Source: Anaerobutyricum hallii DSM 3353 (GTDB lineage: Bacteria > Bacillota > Clostridia > Lachnospirales > Lachnospiraceae). Taken from it: a stretch of DNA of 60,339 bases. The stretch is from contig NZ_ACEP01000100.1 of the NCBI RefSeq assembly GCF_000173975.1, forward strand, positions 1-60,339, in the 5' to 3' direction. Under the pieces are notes generated by a model. That model worked only from the letters and a program-made list of their open reading frames with translations. It did not search any database and was not told the origin of the DNA. The translations under genes were made by a program, and so were the position numbers. Positions 43,156-52,217 of this stretch are shown piece after piece (the first letter of the stretch is position 1; each line of letters starts with the position of its first letter).

Positions 43156-43273
43156 AGTATAACGAAGTGCTTTTGTAAAATAGTACAATAATTATCAGGC
43201 AATTATTTACGCCATGTATGTAGCGATGATATAATACATTTTTATAAGAGAAAGAAATGGAATGAGGCAAAAG

Positions 43274-44599
43274 ATGGATTTATTTGAGTATATGAGTATG
43301 CAGAGGAAAAAAGAGGAATCTCCGCTTGCTGTGAGAATGCGTCCGAAGAATCTTGATGAGGTTGCAGGGCAGCAGCATATTATAGGAAAAGATAAGTTAT
43401 TATATCGGGCGATTAAGGCGGATAAGATAAGCTCGTTGATTTTTTATGGCCCTCCGGGAACGGGAAAGACCACACTGGCGAAAGTTATTGCAAATACAAC
43501 AAGTGCTAATTTCGTGCAGATGAATGCAACTACCTCTGGAAAGAAAGATATGGAACAGGCGGTGTCACAGGCAAAAGATGCCTTTGGGATGTATGGAAAG
43601 AGAACAATATTATTTATTGATGAGATACATCGGTTTAATAAGGCACAGCAGGATTATCTTTTACCATTTGTGGAAGATGGTACAGTGATTTTGATTGGTG
43701 CGACAACGGAGAATCCGTATTTTGAAGTAAATAGTGCGCTTCTTTCGAGGTCTCAGATTTTTCATCTGGAGCCGCTGGCAGAGAGCGATATTTATCGTCT
43801 GGTAAAGACGGCGGTAGAAGATAATGAAAGAGGTATGGGTGCATATGGAGCTGTGATTACCGAAGAAGCGGCAAGGTTTATTGCCGAGATGGCCGGCGGA
43901 GATGCCAGAAGAGCCTTAAATGCTGTAGAACTTGGTGTGCTCACCACAGAGCCGGATGATAAAGGACAACTAGTTATTGATTTGTCTGTAGCAGAAGAGT
44001 GTATTCAGCGAAAGTCGGTTAATTATGACAGAGATGGGGATAATCATTATGATAATATCTCTGCTTTTATTAAAAGTATGCGTGGGACAGATCCGGATGC
44101 AGCAGTTTTTTATCTTGCCAGGATGCTTGATGCAGGAGAAGACCCGAAGTTTATCGCAAGGAGAATTATGATATGTGCTTCTGAAGACGTAGGGAATGCA
44201 GACCCGCAGGCCTTAGTTGTTGCGGTGGCAGCTTCGCAGGGCGTAGAACGAATTGGAATGCCAGAAGCAAGAATTTTATTATCACAGGCAGCAGCTTATG
44301 TTGCCAGTGCACCGAAAAGCAATGCGTGTATTATGGCCGTAGATAAAGCTTTAGAGATGGTAAGAAGTCAGAATACAGGTCAGGTTCCGCCGTATTTAAG
44401 AGATGCTCATTATGGAGGAGCCAAAAAATTAGGACATGGTATTGGGTATAAATATGCTCATGACTACCCGGAACATTATGTAAAACAGCAGTATCTTCCA
44501 GATGAACTGAAAGAAGAAAGATTTTATGTTCCAACAGAGAATGGATACGAAAAGAAAATAAAAGCGCATCTGAAACATTTAAGAGAACGGGAAGAATAG
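43274..44599 (+). CDS. rarA: Replication-associated recombination protein A
   Basis: This AAA+ ATPase of the RarA/MgsA/WRNIP1 family acts at stalled replication forks. The 441-residue chain has [20 protein letters not shown], Walker [15 protein letters not shown], Walker [16 protein letters not shown], sensor [11 protein letters not shown] and the C-terminal tetramerisation region ending in a basic helix. The ORF opens at 43262, but GAGG at 43264 is 6 bp before the ATG at 43274, giving the usual MDLFEYM start. Confidence 0.94.
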   Translation: MDLFEYMSMQRKKEESPLAVRMRPKNLDEVAGQQHIIGKDKLLYRAIKADKISSLIFYGPPGTGKTTLAKVIANTTSANFVQMNATTSGKKDMEQAVSQAKDAFGMYGKRTILFIDEIHRFNKAQQDYLLPFVEDGTVILIGATTENPYFEVNSALLSRSQIFHLEPLAESDIYRLVKTAVEDNERGMGAYGAVITEEAARFIAEMAGGDARRALNAVELGVLTTEPDDKGQLVIDLSVAEECIQRKSVNYDRDGDNHYDNISAFIKSMRGTDPDAAVFYLARMLDAGEDPKFIARRIMICASEDVGNADPQALVVAVAASQGVERIGMPEARILLSQAAAYVASAPKSNACIMAVDKALEMVRSQNTGQVPPYLRDAHYGGAKKLGHGIGYKYAHDYPEHYVKQQYLPDELKEERFYVPTENGYEKKIKAHLKHLREREE

Positions 44600-44642
44600 A
44601 AGAGAAAGAAAAAAGTAAAAAGAAAGAAGAACGAGAAGAAAA

Positions 44643-44837
44643 ATGAAAAAGATAAAACGAATACTGGCGTTACTGCTGGTGATTTTTCTAATAGCAATGG
44701 TTTTTGTTACATTATATTGTGCGGTTACGGGGAGTCCATATTTTATGGCATCTCTTTTTGTGATGTTAGGACTGCCGTTATTAATTTATGCCTATATGTT
44801 TATTTACCGTATTGTAAAGGATAAAGATGAAAAATAA
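44643..44837 (+). CDS. Small two-helix membrane protein
   Basis: The 64-residue product has a basic N-terminus, two hydrophobic helices (about 7-28 and 34-56) and a charged tail VKDKDEK. There is no recognised family. It starts 43 bp after rarA with a purine-rich but weak ribosome-binding site, so it may be expressed from the rarA transcript. Confidence 0.6.
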   Translation: MKKIKRILALLLVIFLIAMVFVTLYCAVTGSPYFMASLFVMLGLPLLIYAYMFIYRIVKDKDEK

Positions 44838-44866
44838 AAAAATGAATGATATTTTTAAAAATCTTC

Positions 44867-44895
44867 TTGACAATTATTTATTAATAAGTTATCAT
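44867..44895 (+). promoter_or_regulatory. Promoter of rubrerythrin
   Basis: TTGACA and TATCAT are 17 bp apart. Just downstream (44902-44920) AATAACAAT-T-ACTATTATT is an imperfect 9-1-9 dyad with 7 of 9 pairs, a candidate operator for a PerR/Fur-type regulator. Confidence 0.65.
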
Positions 44896-44986
44896 ATAAA
44901 CAATAACAATTACTATTATTACAAAATGGTAACAAAGGGTAATTACTTATACATGGATACTATTGTATAGAAGAAAGGGGTTAATT

Positions 44987-45529
44987 ATGCCAGAATTAAA
45001 AGGAACAAAAACAGAACAGAACTTAATGACAGCTTTTGCAGGAGAATCTCAGGCAAGGAATAAATACACATACTTTGCAAGTAAGGCAAAAAAAGAAGGC
45101 TATGTTCAGATTGCAAGCATTTTTGAAGAGACAGCCAACAACGAAAAAGAACATGCAAAGATGTGGTTCAAACTTCTTGAAGGAGGAGCTATCCGTTCTA
45201 CGATTGAGAACCTTCAGGCAGCAGCAGACGGTGAGAACTATGAGTGGACAGATATGTACGCAACTTTTGCAAAAGAAGCAAGAGAAGAAGGATTTGATGA
45301 CATTGCAGAGAAGTTTGAAGGCGTAGGGGCAATCGAAAAAGAGCATGAAGCAAGATATTTAAAACTTCTTGATAACGTAAAGAAAGAAATCGTATTCTCA
45401 AGAGATGGAGATACCATTTGGCAGTGTGCTAACTGTGGCCATATCTGCATCGGAAAGAAAGCTCCGGATGTATGTCCTGTATGTGATCATCCACAGGCTT
45501 ACTTCCAGATTAAGGCTGAGAATTTCTAA
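44987..45529 (+). CDS. rbr: Rubrerythrin
   Basis: This non-heme iron peroxidase detoxifies H2O2 in anaerobes. The 180-residue protein has a ferritin-like four-helix domain with [26 protein letters not shown] and [10 protein letters not shown] (diiron ligands), and a C-terminal rubredoxin domain with [10 protein letters not shown] and [11 protein letters not shown] (four Cys for one iron). AAAGGGG is 6 bp upstream. A family A repeat begins at its stop codon. Confidence 0.95.
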   Translation: MPELKGTKTEQNLMTAFAGESQARNKYTYFASKAKKEGYVQIASIFEETANNEKEHAKMWFKLLEGGAIRSTIENLQAAADGENYEWTDMYATFAKEAREEGFDDIAEKFEGVGAIEKEHEARYLKLLDNVKKEIVFSRDGDTIWQCANCGHICIGKKAPDVCPVCDHPQAYFQIKAENF

Positions 45530-45676
45530 TTTGCCGCGCAGGCAAAGCTGACGAACCATTGAAAGCCAATACTTCCTATTTGTGACTTTAGTCGCGGCAT
45601 GTTGGATGCTCACTTAAAGCACTCGTACCCAACACTTGCTTCGAGACTACAAATAGGAGGTATTGGCTTTCGATGC
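45528..45676. repeat. Family A long inverted repeat after rubrerythrin
   Basis: The left edge TTTGCCGCGCAGGCAAA starts at the TAA stop. Arms TTGAAAGCCAATACTTCCTA (45559-45578) and TAGGAGGTATTGGCTTTC pair with one mismatch. Core strands: TTTGTGACTTTAGTCGCGGC and CTTGCTTCGAGACTACAAAT. The inner stem (GTTGGATGCTC / CTCGTACCCAAC) is more diverged than in other copies. Confidence 0.85.
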
Positions 45677-45699
45677 TTCTGACAGTGACTGCTGGAGTA

Positions 45700-45810
45700 A
45701 AAGTTGGCCGCGAGCATTTTAAGCGGGCATTCAACGCGCCGTGACTAAAGTCTCAAATAGGGCATATTGAGATTCGAGTTTCGTCAGTGCTTTGTCCATT
45801 GGTTTGCAGG
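45700..45810. repeat. Family A fragment, second copy in the gap
   Basis: GCGAGCATTTTAAGCGGGCA, TTCAACGCGCCGTGACTAAA and GTCTCAAATAGGGCATATTG are the reverse-orientation core and one arm; the matching left arm is missing. Its arm differs from the adjacent full copy. Confidence 0.65.
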
Positions 45811-45845
45811 AAATCAGAAATTCACAAAAAAGCAAGGAAAAGTAC

Positions 45846-45903
45846 TTGACAAAAATATTTGTGTCGTATATAATAGCCAACTGTAAAGCAAAACTACTTT
45901 ACA
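45846..45903 (+). promoter_or_regulatory. Promoter and leader dyad of ylxM-ffh
   Basis: TTGACA (45846-45851) and TATAAT (45869-45874) with a 17-bp spacer. A dyad TGTAAAG-(8)-CTTTACA lies at 45882-45903, between the start site and the ylxM ribosome-binding site; the outer TGTCGT / ACGACA also pair. It could be an operator or leader hairpin. Confidence 0.75.
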
Positions 45904-45923
45904 CGACATGAGGTGAGAGACTA

Positions 45924-46280
45924 TTGGATAGAATAGTAGAGAAGTCATTACTTTTTGATTTTTATGGTGAACTGCTCACGCAGCACCAGAAAGAGGTATA
46001 TGGAGAGTATATTCAGAATGATTTGTCTCCAACAGAGATTGCAGTTCTTCGAGGCATCAGCCGACAGGGAGCATATGATTTGATTAAAAGATGTGAGAAG
46101 ATTCTTACCGATTACGAGAATCGCCTTCATCTTGTAGAACATTTTCAGAAAGTAAAGAAGACAGTAGCTTCCATTCATACCTGTGCAGAAGAGATTGCGG
46201 AATGTGATGATAAGTCCATTGTCCGAGAGAAGATTGCACAGATTGCAGAACTGTCCAGCAACATACTGGAAGAGTATTAA
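45924..46280 (+). CDS. ylxM: YlxM/p13-like signal-recognition-particle operon protein
   Basis: This 118-residue helix-turn-helix protein (UPF0122) shows FYGELLTQHQKEVYGEYIQN and DLSPTEIAVLRGISRQGAYD. In streptococci it stimulates SRP GTPase activity; it is nearly always next to ffh, as here (18 bp). The start codon is TTG at 45924, supported by AGGTGAG 6-8 bp upstream and the lack of a better ATG. Confidence 0.92.
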   Translation: MDRIVEKSLLFDFYGELLTQHQKEVYGEYIQNDLSPTEIAVLRGISRQGAYDLIKRCEKILTDYENRLHLVEHFQKVKKTVASIHTCAEEIAECDDKSIVREKIAQIAELSSNILEEY

Positions 46281-46298
46281 GAACAGGGAGATTTTGTT

Positions 46299-47654
46299 AT
46301 GGCATTTGAGAGCCTTACTGATAAATTACAGAATGTCTTTAAGAATTTGAGAAGCAAGGGCCGTCTGACAGAAGCTGACGTAAAGGAAGCGATGAAAGAG
46401 GTAAAGAGAGCCCTGCTGGAAGCGGATGTTAACTTCCGTGTAGTTAAGTCCTTTGTCAAGACAGTAACGGACAGAGCGATAGGACAGGATGTTCTGACTG
46501 GTTTAAATCCAGGTCAGATGGTAATAAAGATTGTAAAAGAAGAGATGGAATCCCTGATGGGTTCCGAGATGACAGAGCTGGTGATTAAGCAGGGGAATGA
46601 GATTACTGTTTTCCTGATGGCAGGTCTTCAGGGTGCTGGTAAGACAACAACCTGTGCCAAGATTGCCGGACAGCTCAAGAAAAAGGGTAAGAAACCTTTA
46701 TTAGTTGCCTGTGACGTATATCGTCCGGCAGCAATCAAGCAGTTGGAAGTGAATGGTGCGAAACAGGGAGTTCCTGTGTTCACTATGGGAGATAAGCAGA
46801 ATCCTGTAGATATTGCTAAAGCTTCTATTGAACATGCCAAAGAGAATGACAACAATATTGTTATTTTGGATACTGCAGGACGTCTTCATGTAGATGAATC
46901 TATGATGGAAGAGCTGCAGAATATAAAGGCGAATGTCGATGTGACACAGACAGTTTTAGTTGTAGATGCTATGACTGGACAGGATGCGGTCAATGTAGCC
47001 AAAACTTTCGAAGAAAAGGTTGGCATCGACGGCGTCATCTTAACCAAGCTTGACGGTGATACCAGAGGTGGTGCGGCACTTTCTATCCGCGCAGTAACAG
47101 GTAAGCCGATATTATATGTAGGTATGGGTGAGAAACTTGAAGATTTACAGCAGTTTTACCCAGACCGTATGACAAGCCGAATTCTTGGAATGGGAGATGT
47201 ATTTACTCTTATCGAGAAGGCGGAGAATGCAGTGGATGAGGAAGAAGCAAGAAAGTTAGAACAGAAGCTTCGCAAGGCGGAGTTTGGCTTTGACGATTTC
47301 CTTTCCCAGATGCAGCAGATTAAGAAGATGGGCGGTCTTACAGACCTGCTTTCCATGATTCCAGGTGTAGGAAGTCAGCTTAAAAATGTGGATATCGATG
47401 ATAGTGCGATGGACAGCATTGAGGCGATTATTTATTCCATGACACCGGAAGAGAGAGCAAACCCTAATATTTTGAATCCTTCCAGAAAGAAGCGAATTGC
47501 GAATGGAGCAGGTGTAAAGCTTCAGGATGTGAATAAGCTTTGTAAGCAGTTTGAACAGTCGCGTAAGATGATGAAGCAGATGAATGGAATGATGGGCAAG
47601 GGCGGCCGCAGAAAAGGCGGATTCAATCTTGGCGGAATGAAGCTTCCGTTTTAA
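46299..47654 (+). CDS. ffh: Signal recognition particle protein Ffh
   Basis: This SRP GTPase targets nascent membrane and exported proteins. The 451-residue chain has an N domain, G domain with Walker A LQGAGKTTTCAKIAG, DVYRPAAIKQL, DTAGRLHVD and TKLDGDTRGGAALS, and a Met-rich M domain (about 300-451) ending KMMKQMNGMMGKGG. It is encoded between ylxM and rpsP, the usual Firmicute order. Confidence 0.97.
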   Translation: MAFESLTDKLQNVFKNLRSKGRLTEADVKEAMKEVKRALLEADVNFRVVKSFVKTVTDRAIGQDVLTGLNPGQMVIKIVKEEMESLMGSEMTELVIKQGNEITVFLMAGLQGAGKTTTCAKIAGQLKKKGKKPLLVACDVYRPAAIKQLEVNGAKQGVPVFTMGDKQNPVDIAKASIEHAKENDNNIVILDTAGRLHVDESMMEELQNIKANVDVTQTVLVVDAMTGQDAVNVAKTFEEKVGIDGVILTKLDGDTRGGAALSIRAVTGKPILYVGMGEKLEDLQQFYPDRMTSRILGMGDVFTLIEKAENAVDEEEARKLEQKLRKAEFGFDDFLSQMQQIKKMGGLTDLLSMIPGVGSQLKNVDIDDSAMDSIEAIIYSMTPEERANPNILNPSRKKRIANGAGVKLQDVNKLCKQFEQSRKMMKQMNGMMGKGGRRKGGFNLGGMKLPF

Positions 47655-47743
47655 AAAGCTTTGATGAACGATGGTATCCGGGGTACCGGTTCCAATATAG
47701 ATGAATTAATTTATATACAAATATTATGAAAGAGGTGAATCAC

Positions 47744-47989
47744 ATGGCAGTAAAAATGAGATTAAAAAGAATGGGTAAAAAGAGAAATCCTATCTATAGA
47801 ATTGTAGTTGCAGATGCAAGATCTCCAAGAGATGGTAGAAACATCGATGAAATCGGTTTATACGATCCTAACCAGGAACCATGCGTAGTTAAAATCGATG
47901 AAGAAGCAGCAAAAGACTGGCTTTCTAAAGGAGCTCAGCCTACAGATACAGTTGCAAGATTATTAAAGAATGCCGGTATTGAGAAATAA
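47744..47989 (+). CDS. rpsP: Ribosomal protein S16
   Basis: This 81-residue 30S subunit protein begins [20 protein letters not shown] and continues [18 protein letters not shown]. An upstream in-frame ATG at 47726 exists, but AAAGAGGTG (47730-47738) fits the ATG at 47744. GGTATCCGGGGTACC in the leader can form a small hairpin. Confidence 0.97.
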   Translation: MAVKMRLKRMGKKRNPIYRIVVADARSPRDGRNIDEIGLYDPNQEPCVVKIDEEAAKDWLSKGAQPTDTVARLLKNAGIEK

Positions 47990-48007
47990 TAACTGGAGGC
48001 TAATATA

Positions 48008-48238
48008 ATGAAAGAGTTAGTAAAAGTTATAGCAGTTTCTCTTGTTGATCATCCGGATGAAATTGTTGTCACAGAGAAGGAGACAGAGAACTCCATTATC
48101 TTAGAATTACATGTTGCACCAGATGATATGGGCAAAGTAATCGGCAAGCAGGGACGTATTGCTAAGGCAATCCGCACTGTTGTCAAGGCAGCAGCTTCCC
48201 GTGATGATAAAAAAGTGATAGTTGATATCGCACAGTAA
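48008..48238 (+). CDS. khpA: KH-domain RNA-binding protein KhpA (YlqC)
   Basis: This 76-residue single KH domain has the GKVIGKQGRIAKAIRTVVKA motif that contacts RNA. KhpA proteins bind many small RNAs and mRNAs, often with KhpB. It lies 18 bp after rpsP, the usual place. A hairpin terminator follows it. Confidence 0.94.
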   Translation: MKELVKVIAVSLVDHPDEIVVTEKETENSIILELHVAPDDMGKVIGKQGRIAKAIRTVVKAAASRDDKKVIVDIAQ

Positions 48239-48248
48239 TAGGCATTTG

Positions 48249-48288
48249 AAATGTTACCTGTAAACGTTTGAGCAGGTAACATTTTTTT
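48249..48288 (+). terminator. Terminator inside the ribosome-maturation cluster
   Basis: AAATGTTACCTG / CAGGTAACATTT is a perfect 12-bp stem with a 12-nt loop, followed by TTTT. It splits khpA from rimM, so rimM-trmD-rplS need read-through or a separate promoter. Confidence 0.88.
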
Positions 48289-48332
48289 CTATATAACGAA
48301 AAATGTGACGGCAGAATGGAGATAACAAAGGT

Positions 48333-48842
48333 ATGGAAGATTTATTTCAGGTTGGTATCATCACAGGAACACATGGACTGAAGGGTGAAGTCAAAGTTTT
48401 TCCTACGACAGATGATAAAGAAAGATTTCTTGACTTAGATACAGTTCTCATTGATACAGGAAAGGAACTGATTGAGAAAAAGGTACAGTACTGCAAGTTT
48501 TTCAAACAGTTTGTATTTGTAAAGTTTGAGGGGCTTGATGATATTAATGATGTAGAAAAATATAAGAGATGCCCTCTTAAGGTTACGAGAGAGAATGCAG
48601 TTCCTTTAGAAGAAGATGAATATTATGTTGCAGATTTACTGGGACTTACAATCGTTGATGAGAGCGGCGTGACAATTGGTGAACTTATTGATGTGATAGA
48701 AACCGGTGCGAACGATGTATATGAAGTGAAGACTCCAGATGGAGGACATGTACTTCTTCCTGCGATTAAGGACTGTATCTTAGATGTAGATATGGAAGAG
48801 AAGATTATTTTAGTTCATATGCTGAAAGGTCTGGTGGATTAA
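48333..48842 (+). CDS. rimM: Ribosome maturation factor RimM
   Basis: This factor helps assemble the 30S head near S19. The 169-residue protein has the N-terminal [20 protein letters not shown] barrel and the C-terminal PRC-like barrel [16 protein letters not shown]. The stop overlaps the trmD start by one base (TAATG). Confidence 0.96.
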   Translation: MEDLFQVGIITGTHGLKGEVKVFPTTDDKERFLDLDTVLIDTGKELIEKKVQYCKFFKQFVFVKFEGLDDINDVEKYKRCPLKVTRENAVPLEEDEYYVADLLGLTIVDESGVTIGELIDVIETGANDVYEVKTPDGGHVLLPAIKDCILDVDMEEKIILVHMLKGLVD

Positions 48843-49588
48843 TGAATTTCCACGTACTAACCCTGTTTCCGGATATGATTGAGGCAGGGCTTCATACAAG
48901 TGTAACCGGAAGAGCATTGAAGAATGGATATATTCATCTGAGTGCGGTAAATATCCGGGATTATTCCAAAGATAAGCATAAACATGTAGATGACTATCCT
49001 TATGGCGGAGGAGCGGGAATGGTGATGCAGCCAGAGCCGATTTATCTTGCTTATGAGGATGTGACTCAGAACATGGAGAAAAAGCCACGGGTGGTTTATG
49101 TGACACCGCAGGGATCCGTATTTAACCAGTCAATGGCAGAAGAATTTTCGAAAGAAGAAGATCTGATTTTTCTATGTGGGCATTATGAGGGAGTAGATGA
49201 GAGAATTTTAGAAGAAATCGTTACAGACTATGTGTCTATCGGTGACTATGTGCTTACGGGGGGAGAACTTCCGGCAATGGTTATGATTGATGCGGTTTCC
49301 CGTCTTGTACCTGGTGTCCTTAATAATGAGGAATCTGCAGAGTTTGAATCGTTCCATGACAATCTTTTAGAACATCCCCAGTATACCCGTCCGGTAGAAT
49401 TTCGAGGAAGAAAGGTACCAGATGTACTTCTTTCTGGACATCATGGGAATATAGATAAGTGGAGAAGAGAACAGTCGTTAAAAAGGACATTAGAAAGACG
49501 GCCTGATCTTATTGAAACAGCCATTTTATCTAAAGAAGATGAAAAGTATTTAAAAAAGCTAAAAAAAGGCTTGCATGAGTCGGAATAG
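48842..49588 (+). CDS. trmD: tRNA (guanine-37-N1)-methyltransferase
   Basis: This SPOUT-fold enzyme methylates G37 next to the anticodon to prevent frameshifting. The 248-residue protein shows [45 protein letters not shown] and the knotted SAM site [15 protein letters not shown]. Coupled to rimM through a 1-bp overlap. Confidence 0.97.
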   Translation: MNFHVLTLFPDMIEAGLHTSVTGRALKNGYIHLSAVNIRDYSKDKHKHVDDYPYGGGAGMVMQPEPIYLAYEDVTQNMEKKPRVVYVTPQGSVFNQSMAEEFSKEEDLIFLCGHYEGVDERILEEIVTDYVSIGDYVLTGGELPAMVMIDAVSRLVPGVLNNEESAEFESFHDNLLEHPQYTRPVEFRGRKVPDVLLSGHHGNIDKWRREQSLKRTLERRPDLIETAILSKEDEKYLKKLKKGLHESE

Positions 49589-49675
49589 TATGTTATTATT
49601 AAAAAGTTGTGAAAAAAGGTGGTCCGCTTTTACGTTTAGGTATTAAGAACACCGAGAATATATAGGAGGTCACAC

Positions 49676-50023
49676 ATGAAAGATATTATTAAGAGCATTG
49701 AAGATGCACAGTTAAAACCAGAAGTTGACAGTTTCCGTGTTGGAGATACAGTTCGTGTTTCCGCTAAGGTAGTAGAGGGTTCCCGTGAGCGTATCCAGGT
49801 ATTCGAAGGAACTGTTATTAAGAGACAGAACGGTGGAGCAAAAGAAACTTTCACAGTAAGAAAGTTCTCTAACGGTGTTGGTGTTGAAAAGACATGGCCA
49901 TTACATTCTCCAATCGTTACAAAGATTCAGGTAGTAAGAAAAGGTAAAGTAAGAAGAGCAAAACTTTACTACTTACGTGATAGAATCGGTAAGAGAGCTA
50001 AGGTAAAAGAATTAGTTAAATAG
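49676..50023 (+). CDS. rplS: Ribosomal protein L19
   Basis: This 115-residue 50S protein at the subunit interface shows [36 protein letters not shown] and [21 protein letters not shown] strong TAGGAGG precedes the ATG by 6 bp. Confidence 0.97.
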   Translation: MKDIIKSIEDAQLKPEVDSFRVGDTVRVSAKVVEGSRERIQVFEGTVIKRQNGGAKETFTVRKFSNGVGVEKTWPLHSPIVTKIQVVRKGKVRRAKLYYLRDRIGKRAKVKELVK

Positions 50024-50037
50024 TATCACAAAAGACC

Positions 50038-50067
50038 GGGGCGAGTATTTATACTTGCCCTGTTTTT
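50038..50067 (+). terminator. Terminator between rplS and lepB
   Basis: GGGCGAGTAT / ATACTTGCCC with one G-U pair and a 2-nt loop, followed by TGTTTTT. Confidence 0.75.
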
Positions 50068-50099
50068 CCATACAGATTTCCGGGAAAAGGTGAAAGCAG

Positions 50100-50645
50100 A
50101 TGAAAAATTATCGTTATTTAGAAAGAAGAAACATGATGATTCGCCGAATCGGTCTTTGGGTTGGAGAAGTTGTTGCAGCAATCCTGTTAGCATTTTTAGT
50201 GATTCAGTTTTGCTTTCAGACAGTGACCGTACACGGCGACTCCATGCAGCCGGCATATTATGACGGAGATACTGTGTTGGTGAATAAGCTGGATTATCGA
50301 ATTGGAAGCCCGAAAAGGCTTGATGCAGTCATTTTAGAGCTAGAGAATGGCTCTACCACGCACTATTCGGTAAAAAGAGTTGTAGGATTACCGGGTGAGA
50401 CCATTAAGATAGAGAATGGAAAGATTTATATAAATAATAAAGAATTAAAAGGGTTTTCAGAAGAAGACATCCTTTCAGCAGGACTTGCTGCCTATGATGT
50501 AGAACTTGGTGAGGATGAGTATTTTGTAATGGGAGATAACTGCAATAACAGCGAAGATTCCAGAGTATCCAATATTGGAAACATCAAACGTTCACAATTT
50601 GTAGGTAAAATAGCAGGAACGCTTCATAAAGTAACAAGACAGTAG
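50100..50645 (+). CDS. lepB: Signal peptidase I (first paralogue)
   Basis: This membrane serine protease removes signal peptides of exported proteins. The 181-residue protein has one N-terminal membrane helix (about 18-40), catalytic Ser48 in HGDSMQPAYYDGD, Lys92 in SVKRVVGLPGE and the conserved MGDNCNNSEDSR. Short Gram-positive form. It is more diverged from the two downstream paralogues than they are from each other. Confidence 0.94.
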   Translation: MKNYRYLERRNMMIRRIGLWVGEVVAAILLAFLVIQFCFQTVTVHGDSMQPAYYDGDTVLVNKLDYRIGSPKRLDAVILELENGSTTHYSVKRVVGLPGETIKIENGKIYINNKELKGFSEEDILSAGLAAYDVELGEDEYFVMGDNCNNSEDSRVSNIGNIKRSQFVGKIAGTLHKVTRQ

Positions 50646-50765
50646 GAAAGATATGTTTATCGAAATCTGAACTGTAAATCAAGTACAGAAGTAAATATAG
50701 AATCAGTACAGGGAAGACTGTGATAGCATAATAAGTATAGATAATATATAGAAGGAGGGAAAAAG

Positions 50766-51614
50766 ATGCATTTTCAGTGGTATCCTGGTCATATGACGAA
50801 GGCCAGAAGAATGATGCAGGAGAATATCAAGCTGATTGATATTGTGGTAGAACTGGTGGATGCCCGAGTACCATTTAGCAGCAAGAATCCGGATATAGAT
50901 GAACTGGCAAAGAATAAATATCGTCTTATCGTGCTGAATAAAGCAGATATGGCAGATGCAAAGACAACAGCGGCATGGCAGAACTATTTTGAGGCAAAGG
51001 GCTTCTTTGTAGCGAAGGTGAACTCACAAAAAGGCGCCGGGATGAAGGAAGTAAAGTCTTTAATTGAAAAGGCATGTCAGGAGAAGAAAGCAAGAGATAA
51101 AAAGAGAGGAATCTTAAATCGCCCGCTTCGTGCGATGGTAGTGGGAATTCCGAATGTTGGAAAGTCTACATTTATTAATTCTTTTGCAGGAAAAGCCTGT
51201 GCCAAGACCGGCAATAAGCCAGGTGTTACAAAGGGAAAACAGTGGATTAAGATTAATAAAAATGTGGAACTTTTAGATACTCCAGGTATTTTATGGCCGA
51301 AGTTTGAAGATCAGGCAGTAGGGCTTCGCCTGGCGCTCATTGGTTCTATTAAGGAAGAAATTCTTAATACAACAGAGATGGCAATGGAATTCATCGGCTT
51401 TTTGAAAAAGTCTTATCCAGGAGTGCTGGTAGAACGCTATTCTGTGGATGAGAGTAAGGAAAACTTAGAGATTCTTGAAGAGATTGCAAGAATACGAGGA
51501 TGTCTGATGAAAGGAAACCAGACAGATATTGATAAGGCGGGAAGACTGCTTTTAGAAGATTTCCGTTCCTTACGTCTTGGAAAGTTATCTTTGGAGGTGC
51601 CTGATGCGCAGTAA
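50766..51614 (+). CDS. rbgA: Ribosome biogenesis GTPase RbgA (YlqF)
   Basis: This circularly permuted GTPase is needed for late 50S assembly. The 282-residue chain has HFQWYPGHMTKARRMMQE first, then G4 NKADMAD, G1 VGIPNVGKSTFINSF and G3 LDTPGILWP, the permuted order, and a C-terminal helical domain. GAAGGAGG is 8 bp upstream. Its last 11 bp overlap the next signal peptidase gene. Confidence 0.95.
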   Translation: MHFQWYPGHMTKARRMMQENIKLIDIVVELVDARVPFSSKNPDIDELAKNKYRLIVLNKADMADAKTTAAWQNYFEAKGFFVAKVNSQKGAGMKEVKSLIEKACQEKKARDKKRGILNRPLRAMVVGIPNVGKSTFINSFAGKACAKTGNKPGVTKGKQWIKINKNVELLDTPGILWPKFEDQAVGLRLALIGSIKEEILNTTEMAMEFIGFLKKSYPGVLVERYSVDESKENLEILEEIARIRGCLMKGNQTDIDKAGRLLLEDFRSLRLGKLSLEVPDAQ

Positions 51615-52197
51615 AGAAAGAGAAGCAGAGAAGAAAAACGCGAGTGAGAAAAAAGAAAAAAGTACTGCCCAGAATATATTGGGTACGATTGCATACATAA
51701 TTGGAGTCTGCGTTTTTGTATTTTTGATTCTACATTTTGTAGGGCAGAGAACCGTTGTAAATGGAAGTTCTATGGATACAACTCTGGCCAATGGACAGAA
51801 TCTTGTTATGGACAAGCTTTCTTATCGATTCCATGATCCGGAAAGATATGATATTATTATTTTTCCAGGTCCGGAAGAGTTTGGACAGCATCCATATTAT
51901 ATCAAGCGAATTATCGGGATGCCAGGAGAGACTGTACAGATTAAAGATGGTAAAGTTTATATCAATGATAAAGAATTAAAGAGTGATGTGTATGGTATCA
52001 CAGATTATATTGATTATCCGGGAATTGCAGAAGAACCGATTACGCTTGGTGATGATGAATATTTTTGTTTAGGGGATAATCGGCCAGTCAGTCAGGATAG
52101 CCGTTATAAAGAAGTTGGTCCGGTAAAACGGTCTATTATTGTAGGAAAAGTATGGATAAGAATCTGGCCTTTGACTAAGTTTGGCAAGGTGTCTTAA
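51604..52197 (+). CDS. lepB: Signal peptidase I (second paralogue)
   Basis: This 197-residue type I signal peptidase has a charged cytoplasmic N-terminus, one membrane helix (about 25-46), Ser56 in NGSSMDTTL, Lys101 in YYIKRIIGMPGE and LGDNRPVSQDSR. The ATG at 51604 overlaps rbgA by 11 bp and is supported by TGGAGGTG. It shares the C-terminal KVWIRIWPLTKFGKVS exactly with the next gene, showing recent tandem duplication. Confidence 0.93.
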   Translation: MRSKEREAEKKNASEKKEKSTAQNILGTIAYIIGVCVFVFLILHFVGQRTVVNGSSMDTTLANGQNLVMDKLSYRFHDPERYDIIIFPGPEEFGQHPYYIKRIIGMPGETVQIKDGKVYINDKELKSDVYGITDYIDYPGIAEEPITLGDDEYFCLGDNRPVSQDSRYKEVGPVKRSIIVGKVWIRIWPLTKFGKVS

Positions 52198-52217
52198 ATG
52201 AGGGGTGTCTGCGAAGT

